64,000 nucleotides of DNA. It comes from Falciphora oryzae. Taxonomy: Eukaryota > Ascomycota > Sordariomycetes > Magnaporthales > Magnaporthaceae. A program made the position numbers and the translations under genes. Numbering within the stretch: position 1 is the first letter of the stretch; each line of letters opens with the position of its first letter. The notes beneath the pieces were generated by a model. That model saw only the letters and a program-made list of their open reading frames with translations. It was not told the origin of the DNA and ran no database searches. Positions 43,847-51,473 of the stretch are shown in pieces. The stretch covers positions 287,521 through 351,520 of the forward strand of contig JNVV01000009.1 in NCBI GenBank assembly GCA_000733355.1, given 5' to 3'.

Positions 43847-44140
43847 TGTTGGATTATAATTCCAGCATAATTGCATTATTATTTTAGCGCATGCACTTAA
43901 GGGATCTGGAGGCCTAGAGGGCCTGGGAGGCCCTGGCCTACGGGGTTTTACGGACCCCGTGACCTGGAGGGCCAAGCTCTACAGGCAATGTATATAAGGG
44001 CTTGGTTGCCCTCCTTCTCTGGCAGATAAATCCCTTTCCTCTTCGTGCACAATAAATTATGATTCCTTTGATATAAGGGATTATTGTTCACCTTGTTTTG
44101 GAGATCTCCGAGCCCATAGGAGTACATACTCCTACCAACA
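43847..44140 (+). repeat. 5' LTR of gag-only element (type 2 U3)
   Basis: TGTTGGATTATAATTCCAGC...CCTACCAACA. TATA motif gtatataagg near 43990-44000. The R/U5 half (from about cagataaatccc) matches type 1 LTRs, while the U3 half is unrelated (gagggcctgggaggccctgg GC-rich blocks). Confidence 0.92.
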
Positions 44141-44153
44141 CTGATCAGTGTTG
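44136..44153 (+). promoter_or_regulatory. 18-bp palindrome across LTR/internal junction (primer-site region)
   Basis: caacactgatcagtgttg is a perfect palindrome. Five bases belong to the LTR end, 13 to the adjacent internal sequence where the primer-binding site is expected. The copia element has the same palindrome, mutated symmetrically to aacactaattagtgtt at 43197-43212. Confidence 0.75.
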
Positions 44154-44198
44154 CTTTAGGGCAATACAGATAAGCAAGGTAGAGGGTTTTTTCGAAAG

Positions 44199-44440
44199 CC
44201 CCGACCTGCTAGCAGGCTAGAGTGGTTTTCTGAAGGACCTGGAGCAGGAGACCCCAAATCTCCCGCTTGGTAGCGCATTCGAGGAAGACCGGCAAGACTT
44301 TTTTAGAAGCCCCGACCTGCCAGCAGGCCAGAGCGGCTTTTGGTTGAGAGATTTGACGATCTTCGCGGAGGGCGTTGCGTGATCCCCGAGAGCCCCGACC
44401 TGTTAGCAGGCTAGAGCGGCTTTTGGACCAAAAGATTACA
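44199..44440 (+). repeat. Three hairpin repeats in the 5' leader
   Basis: Palindromic cores cctgctagcagg (44205), cctgccagcagg (44316) and cctgttagcagg (44399), each inside a shared module starting agccccga and ending gagcggctttt. The copia element carries the same three at 42939, 43022 and 43133 on the other strand. Confidence 0.8.
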
Positions 44441-44469
44441 GGGCAATACTGTTTGCCAACCCCGACAAT

Positions 44470-45420
44470 ATGTCCGGATCAGCTAAACCGGACGACGACG
44501 AGCGCGGGGAGTAAGGGATCTTAGATCAGGAGCTTTTAAGTGCCTTCGTCGATTTCGGTCTGCCGAAGACTGCCTTCGCCGTGTGCGACCTGCAGTTTTA
44601 CGACGAGCAGAACTTTACCCTAGGATGCTCACCGAACGACGCATCCAACGAGCGCCGCAACACCTGGATTATTAAAACGATGATCGCGAACAGGTTGTAC
44701 GAAGGCGAAGACCTATTTGCTGCCTACTTCGAGGATTTTGAGGGATGGACCCAGTAACATTTTGAGGATTCAGATATCCGGATTACACGAGCGTTTAAAG
44801 CCTTTTTGGCCAAGCGAGGGATCACCTTCCCAGGCCATGTAACGCTCAAGGTTACCATCCGCCTCGCAAGATTCCTTACAGAGATAGAGGTATAGAACGC
44901 GGCGATTGAGGGAACACGTTAACCCCCTTCCCATAATTACAAGCCGATAGAAAAGGCCTCGGCTGGAAAGCAGCCCGAGGCAGGAACTTCGGCCCGAGCG
45001 CCCCCTTCGCCCCCCTCGCCTTTTTCCTTAACTCGCAAACGATTAACAAGCGAAACGACGCGCTCACGATCCCCTGAACGGGATCGCGGTGATCCGACGC
45101 CAAGCGAGACAGGCTTACCATCAGGCCTACTATCAGGCCTACCAACAGGCCTACCGCCACCCCGACCGTTAGGGCTGAACACCTACTCGTGGTTAGCCCC
45201 GCCGCCCTTACCGCCAAAGGAAAGGAGGTCTGCAGATCTTAATGATTTCGGAAATTCCTTTCCAAAGCCACCGGCAACAGCCACCGCCACGGCGCCTGCC
45301 CAAGCACCCCCAATGCCCGCCCGACAAACGCGGCCAACGGACGAAACAATGCGCCAACGATCTCGCCTCAAGCCCCCAATGCCCGTCCGACAACAGTACT
45401 ATACGGTACTAATCACGTGC
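44470..45420 (+). pseudogene. gag-like frame of the gag-only element
   Basis: ATG 44470 (MSGSAKPDDDERGE), a stop, then FVDFGLPKTAFAVCDLQFY, NERRNTWIIKTMIANRLYEG, AAYFEDFEGWTQ, stop, ITRAFKAFLAKRG and a Pro/Ser/Arg-rich tail. Six or more in-frame stops, several of CAG-to-TAG or CAA-to-TAA type. No zinc knuckle visible. Homologous to 41900-42880 (-). Confidence 0.7.
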
Positions 45421-45461
45421 AAAGGTTTCCCGATTGCCTGCACAAAAGAAAGAATTGCCGG

Positions 45462-45597
45462 TGTTGGATAACGTTAACCGGTGCAGGCAATCGGTGGGGA
45501 GCATCAAAGGTTCGGATCCTTTGATCCCGTGATCTTTGATTACGGGATCCGAGGAACAGGAGAGTTTGTAGGACAGGGAGCAGGAGAATGGCCGTTT
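45462..45597 (+). repeat. Fossil type 1 U3 inside the gag-only element
   Basis: Starts TGTTGGAT directly after a polypurine-like cacaaaagaaagaattgccgg and aligns with the start of the type 1 LTR on its coding strand (gtgcaggcaatcgg, tcggatcc, gatcccgtgatc, gggatccgagga, gggagcagg). It has no R/U5. It is an old 3' LTR start now buried upstream of a different LTR. Confidence 0.8.
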
Positions 45598-45620
45598 TCG
45601 AGATCTTCGCGATCACTTCG

Positions 45621-45835
45621 GCACGCACAACATTCCGAGCCTCTGGGCACGCACAAAGCCCAGAGCCTTTCGGCACACACAAAACCCCGAGCCTTTGGGG
45701 ACGCACAAGAGCCCCAGAGCCTTCGGCACGCCAATTGTCGTTTTCGAGATTTTCGCGATCACCCCGGCACGCACAAGACTCCGAGCCTCTGGGCACGCAC
45801 AAAGCCCAGAGCCTTTCGGCACGCCAATGGCCGTT
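45621..45835 (+). repeat. 26-bp minisatellite
   Basis: Units beginning gcacgcacaa at 45621, 45647, 45673, 45700 and 45726, then again at 45767, 45793 and 45819. The two blocks are separated by a shared gttttcgagat..tcgcgatcac spacer that also lies before the first block. Period 26 (one step of 27). Confidence 0.85.
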
Positions 45836-45917
45836 TTCGAGACCCCCGCGATCACCCCGGCCGATACCCGATCACGAGGATACAAGCCGTGCATGCGTAC
45901 AAAAGAAAAGTTGCCAG

Positions 45918-46211
45918 TGTTGGATCATAATTCCAGCATAATTGCATCATTATTCTGGCGCATGCACTTGAGGGATCTGGAGGCCTAGAGGGCCTGGGAG
46001 GCCCTGGCCTACGGGGTCCTACGGACCCCGTGACCTGGAGGGCCAAGCTCTACAGGCAATGTATATAAGGGCTTGGTTGCCCTCCTTCTCTGGCAGATAG
46101 ATCCCTTTCCTCTTCGTGCACAATAGATTATGATTCCTCTGATATAAGGGATTATTGTTCACCTTGTTTTGGAGATCTCCGAGCCCACAGGAGTACATAC
46201 TCCTACCAACA
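45918..46211 (+). repeat. 3' LTR of gag-only element
   Basis: 294 bp, close match to 43847-44140. Preceded by a polypurine-like tract acaaaagaaaagttgccag, which marks it as the 3' LTR. Confidence 0.92.
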
Positions 46212-46387
46212 TCTGATGTAATTTTTGCAAAACTTGATAAAAACAAATTTTTAACTGTTAATTAGTTCTTTTTTAACCAAACGTTTTAAGCTTTTAAATG
46301 CACTTGTTGGTAAAGGGGTTTCCAAGCACCAAAAAACTAGCAAAAAACAAAAAACCAAAAAACTATTTACTACCAAACCTGCCCTTA

Positions 46388-46796
46388 TAAGTTTCGATTG
46401 AACTGCCGTCGCTCTGCTCGGGGGTGCAGAAAGCATCAGTTTGACGAATAAATGCGGGGGGCTTCCTCGATAAAGGAGGGTAAATGAGGGGCATATTGCT
46501 ACGTTTAGGAGGCAAGCTCCATTTGCGAAACTCGTCCAGCCACTCACTCCGTGTACATTCTTGGGTGCGTTCTCTAGCCACCCATGTTCCTCCAGCCACG
46601 CAGTCATATGAATACCTACCTTAACGCTAAGCAGTGTAAACTCTGAAGCCCTCCGCTGCTCAGTTTTTGCTGATTCTAACGGTGATCGCAGTTTTTCACT
46701 TTAATGGACGAATTCCATAAGATGTCACTTTTTATAAAACCCTCTATGTTGTATAGTAGTTGATATTTGTGAGCTATTACCGCAAAACATCCCTAA
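46388..46796. other. Intergenic
   Basis: Original host DNA right of the MITEs. No gene recognised. Confidence 0.35.
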
Positions 46797-49700
46797 TCAT
46801 ATCCTGAATAGTTTCCTTTTTCCAGTCACTTTCCAACAGTAGCCCGTAACAGGTCCGCTCATTTTGCGGAGCAGCTCCCTCATACGGTCAGCTCGACGTA
46901 ATGTCTTCCAGTCTTCATCACCAAGAAAGGTCCCCGCATAAGCGAGAAGTACAGCGGCAATCCCGGCTGCAACTGCAGTGGCGCAAGACGTCCCATTCAT
47001 CACCACCTCGCCCTTGTCATCAGCTGCTTTCTCACGGAGCAAGGCTGGAGGCCATGCAGAGGCGACCCCTTCCCCCAGGGTCATAATCCTCTGGTTATCC
47101 TCCGGCGATGGGCTGAAATTCGATGGCGTGCCGTAGCCGTCAGCGTAATGCACACAAATAACTCCGGCGTGCCTCGCGGGCCATGCGATGTTATCTGTCC
47201 GGTTCTTGCCATCGCTGCTTGCCGCTGCGAGAAACAGGATGCCTTTTGATGCTCTTTCTCGAATTGCCTGGTCGAGCTTCGGGTGCACATGGCTGAAGCC
47301 AAAGGCCATGACGATGATGTCTACGTGCCAGATATCGGTGGCATGGTCGATTGTCTATAGAGCTCGTGCATGGACTGTCAGTCTGATGGTGTGTATCAAA
47401 TGATAAAAGTCCCGAATATGAAACCCATATACGGACTTTTGTAATCACATCAGCAATGTATTTCCCGTCCGGCCTCCTCTTGTAGACCCTCTCGGCGTGT
47501 ACGAGCGAATCTGGAGCAACTTTACGAAGCAAAGCAAAGAGATGTGTGCCGTGTCCGCAGCGGTCCCTCATCGAACTGTTGCTGTCTGGTGTATCTTTGT
47601 CAATCTAGCTGTGATAGCGATCTTGTTCGAGGGGATAGGCGTCTTTGTGCGCCTCTGATAGTTCGAGGCCGCTGTCGAAAATTGCGATCCTCACTGGGCG
47701 GTCAAGAGACAGGCTCCGGCTCCGTAGCTGGCTGATACGTGCGAGGAAGTTCTCATGACGTTGAAACCACGCTTGCGCCAGTTTGATCCTACGTATACAA
47801 TTTGATCGGTGAGTCTAAGCGGCCACATGAATAAATTCAAGCTTGGATCCTCTTACTTCTGGGTATCTACGGCTCGTTCTTCCCCCCGTAAACACAAATG
47901 GATTGCTTAGAGGAAGGGTTTTGTTCTAAAGCAAGGGTTAGAATGGTCATCATGAAAGTTCACATGCTGCTTGTGAGTTTTTAGGATAATCATCCATACC
48001 AGAACGATGTGAAGCATGGATTGGTTTCCTCTGGGCGCTCTCTTTCCTCTGTGGCCAGGTGGTATTTGCCGTCATCTGTCGTCCTGGGTTGTTTCCAATA
48101 ACCTCAGGTTCCCCAGACAATACATCTGAGGATACATGATACCCGTGTTTGAGGTGAACATAGAGAGGCGAGATAATTCGTGACAGGGTGTATTGGCGAA
48201 TGGATCCCTGGTCTGACAATGCGCTTGTCCGCGAGCCAGGCAGGGACTCCAGTTTTAGGCACGCTTTTATTATTTCCGCGAATCCCGTCGTGAGTTTCCT
48301 CTGCGCTCTCAGCTGTTTAAGGACGCGCGGGGCCTGAGCAAGCATCGTGTTCCAGCCTTGTGATGGATTTTGGTGGTCGAATGCTGCGATTGCGGCCCCG
48401 TTTTGCAATCTCCAGGAACATGAGACCCAGAGCAAGAATTGCCGGGTGCTTGTGGCATCGCGAATGTAGATGGGGCTTCGGCGCGTTGCTGGCAGCTTTA
48501 AGCTGTACAGCCAGGTAGGGATGAGAGAGGACCCAGCGATTCTGGCTTCCCGTGGCCTGACGGAAGTATATGCTTCCACTGCTCCACGGGACCCCCAGCC
48601 AAGAGCCGGATAAAAGTCCAGCAGCGCCTTTGAAAGCGTGTAGCATAGAGAAATTTGGTCTTTTGGATGATATGCCGCGATCCCGTAGTCTGCAGCTCCG
48701 TACCCCAGGAGCTTCGTAAAACTTTCCATGGACTGGAGGTATTCTCACTGTCCGTCAGGGAACCGTACATCCAGGTGCCACAATTTTTCGTCTTTCGTCA
48801 CAAGGTCCATCTAGCCAGTCTCATACTCTATCAGGCGCCGACAAATGTCGTGCTTCACCTCCTGCGCCTCGCGTTCGCAGTATTGCGAATGACTTCTATT
48901 AATGGGGGATACTAACTTCGTTCTTTCCTTTTCACTAATAGGATTTTTCTTTTACATGATTAGGTACTTACCTAGACTCCTCTACCTCAATATTAGTGTG
49001 TTTCCAGGGCATCCTCCCATTGCAAACTGGAAACAAAACTTCGAGCGGTTGAGGTTCGTAAGGGGTCGGCTAGGGCGTGCTGAATCTCGTTCTTACCCTC
49101 ACCTCCCGAAACAGAATCTCTTTTCGAGCTTGTGAAGGGCAGTGGCACCCCCAGTGCCGCACCAGGAGATCATAGACTTTGTCAGCTGCGTCTTTGGCAA
49201 CCGGACTATCTTTGACAGGGAGAGTTGCGCTGGACTCGGACTCTATTCGTGATGGAGATGGCCAATAGGCCTCAAGCAGGAGCCCCTTCGCCCTTTTCAC
49301 GCGGTTCGTGAACTTGCCGCGCTTTCTTGCATTTTGCTCTTCGCCTTTGTGGAACAGATGTACCTTGCTGTCGAAAAAGTTCAGGTACCGACTGCGTTGC
49401 TCGAGAGAAAGGCCTGCCATCTGCTCACAGTCTTCCAAGCCTCCCATACCCTGAGACACAATAGCGAGGGCAAAATCACGCAAACGAGGGAACTCCGCAC
49501 GCAGTGCGGCATCTGGCGACTGGAAGAGATCCCCATATCAGTCAGTAGTAATTACGGTGGCAAAATCCTGAGCGAGTTAACTAGGAAATATTAGGATATG
49601 CTATAGTTTATCTGATTTGCCTCAGGTCCTTCAGATTTGGGAGGGACGCCTGTCGACTTTGGTAAGCGGGACTGCAGAGCAGCAAGCAGCCGTGTGATGT

Positions 49701-49900
49701 CATCCACCTCTTTCAAGTCAGCGCTTCGCTCGCCCTTCGATTTTGCCACAGCTAAGTCGATGCTGACCAAGTCAGAATAACAGGCTTCGGCACCACATCT
49801 CAGCTCTCCGTTTTCAGGTTGATCGTCGAGGCGATTGCTATAGTCCAAGGCCCAAACCCCAAATGCGGGTAGGACTTCGCTGATAAGGATCAGCTGCCAC
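46797..49900 (-). pseudogene. DUF7580-like / subtilisin (S8) fusion gene, inactivated
   Basis: Minus-strand gene with a recoverable exon structure. N-terminal pieces: YDLLVRHWGCHCPSQARKE (~49140) and, after a spliceable intron (gtaagt ~48970, acceptor ~48902), EVKHDICRRLIEYETG. A TAG follows (48811-48813), then MDLVTKDEKLWHLDVRFPDG, a TGA (48745-48747) and SFTKLLGYGAADYGIAAY. The frame shifts near 48600 to GSWLGVPWSSGSIYF ... ILALGLMFLEIA and back near 48400. The S8 domain has catalytic Asp in VRIAIFDSGLE, a TAG (47605-47607), catalytic His in RCGHGTHLFALL, an intron 47355-47436 and catalytic Ser in NGTSCATAVAAG. The nonsense codons fit CpA-to-TpA changes. Such proteins are fungal effector-type proteases associated with immunity-like receptors (inference). 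The exact 5' end is unclear. Confidence 0.75.
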
Positions 49901-50329
49901 ATAGGACTTGAATGATCGCAAGATAATCCGGCTACGGTTGAGATCCAAGCAGGACAGCGCGGATCCCGGTAGATAACGATGGCGCTAGCTGCGTGGGCAC
50001 GGGGAGGTGGAAAGGTGGTGTCGTGTCGGGAGGGAAGAAAAAAGCTGCACGCTTTGGTGGGGGATGTCAAAACACAAGTTCTCAACTGCCAGGAAAAGGG
50101 GGGTAATGAGGGGTCCCTCGATGCTGGGCAGACTGATGTAGGTGGGGTAACAATTATCATCCTCAGCACCAGGCAACCAGATTTCTGTGGACTTCACGAA
50201 TACATGGAAGTGCCAATTCGGTGGCAAACATTGGAGTTTACCATGTAACGACTGATGCATCTCTGACTGCGATTCTTTGATCTCCTTCGCTGCGGCCCAG
50301 CCGAAAGTTACGACGGGACTCGCGAGCAC
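49901..50329. other. Divergent intergenic region
   Basis: Between the S8 relic (-) and TPR fragment (+); no certain feature. Confidence 0.3.
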
Positions 50330-51111
50330 ATGGCACTGCCTCGACGGAACCGCGATGCTGCGGCACTTCCCACGCCTCGTGGCCCACAGGAGGCCGGTCA
50401 GAGGACAGCGACGAACTTACGAGAGCTTGCTTTATACTGCCAGGATTGCTTTCAAGATCTCTCGGAAGAGGAGGAGCGAGAACATATGTCTCCCAAAGCG
50501 CAGAGGGACTTTTGGGTCTCCCGCCAAATGTGTTTGAAGGTGGACGGACGAATCCGGGAGGCAATTGATTATTTGGAGTATGTGGTGGCGGTCGAGAGGC
50601 GAGCCCTTATGGAAGCGCATCCTAACCGATTGGCGTCGCAGCATGCGCTCGCCTGGGTGTACCAGGACAGCGGCCAGGTCAAGCAGGCGATCGAGCTGTT
50701 GAAGCACGTGGTGAAAGTCGGGGGGGAACTCTCCCCAAAGTCGATCTGTCTCGACCGGCGTCGCAACAAGAGCTCGCCAGAGCATACCAGGCTGACGGCC
50801 AGGTCAAGCAGGCGGTCGAGCTGCTGGAGCGCGTGGTGGCGATCAAGGAGGAAACGCTCCTGAAGGAAAGCCCCCATCGACTGGCGTCGCAACACGCGCT
50901 CGGCAAAGCATATCATGCCGACGGCCAGTTAGAGAAGGCGATCCGCCTGTTGGAGCACGTGGTGAGGATAAGAGAGAGGACGCTTTCGGAAATGGATCCT
51001 GCTCGATTGGCGACACAACAAGCGCTCGCTAAAGCATACCAGGCCCACCACAGTCGAACGGAGGAAGCGGCCGCTCTATTATCGAAGCAGAAACAACCTG
51101 TAGTACAGTAG
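50330..51111 (+). pseudogene. TPR (kinesin-light-chain-like) fragment of an NLR-type protein
   Basis: Four to five ~42-residue TPRs: REAIDYLEYVVAVERRALME, LASQHALAWVYQDSGQVKQA, ASQQELARAYQADGQVKQAV, LASQHALGKAYHADGQLEKA and LATQQALAKAYQ. A 1-nt frameshift near 50755-50765 separates the second and third repeat, so no single frame spans all. The stop is at 51109-51111. Upstream residues (LALYCQDCFQDLSEEEERE) resemble the linker before TPRs in fungal NB-ARC or NACHT proteins, but no nucleotide-binding domain is present here. The repeats are very similar to one another, as in fast-evolving fungal receptors. Likely a broken ligand-recognition region. Confidence 0.7.
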
Positions 51112-51178
51112 CAGTAGCTTTCCGTCCCCTAAAATGCCAGCACAATCCATATCATTCTGACCATTATCGATTTCTGCC

Positions 51179-51473
51179 TGTAACAAGGGGTCAAAAACGG
51201 CTTGGAGAAAGAATCTCTAAATTGCAGATAATCTTTCTATGGGCTTAAAAGATGCTTAAGGAGGAAGGAATCTCTCGTAAAGGACATAGGAAATGGCAGG
51301 GTTTATATAAACCCTTTGTGATCCGTGCGAAATATCGAATACATGATTCACACTGCCTTCCGACCTTCACCGCTTGGCTTTAGGGCCGTTAACCGCCTAT
51401 GCGGGTTTTCAAACCTCCGTAAAGCCGACTCGTGATGCCGATTAGTTGGGTCTACGGGTTTTTCCGTGTAACA
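51179..51473 (-). repeat. 3' LTR of gypsy element A
   Basis: 295 bp with TGTAAC...GTAACA ends; TATA-like tttatataaaccc at ~51305. Homologous to 57499-57784. Confidence 0.88.

Larger units (their letters stand above)
43847..46211 (+). mobile_element. Non-autonomous gag-only LTR element, 2,365 bp
   Basis: LTRs 43847-44140 and 45918-46211 (294 bp each, type 2 U3) flanked by TCTAA (43842-43846) and TCTGA (46212-46216), a 5-bp duplication with one RIP-type change. The internal 1,777 bp contain a palindromic junction, three hairpin repeats, a gag frame, a fossil U3 and a 26-bp minisatellite. No protease, integrase or reverse transcriptase. It is a deletion derivative of the copia family at 35341 and would need its enzymes in trans. 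Confidence 0.88.
43764..46384. mobile_element. MITE copy 2 (251 bp), split by the gag-only LTR element
   Basis: Left part 43764-43846, right part 46212-46384; minus one 5-bp duplication this is exactly 251 bp, equal to copy 1. Ends are GGGCGTGTTTGGTGGTAAA and tttactaccaaacctgccc. TTA flanks at 43761-43763 and 46385-46387. Copies 1 and 2 are only 19 bp apart and in the same orientation. Confidence 0.87.

Noticed and set aside
45589..45860. Possible CRISPR-like array
   Set aside because: Direct tandem 26-bp units without unique spacers, inside a fungal LTR element; it is a minisatellite.
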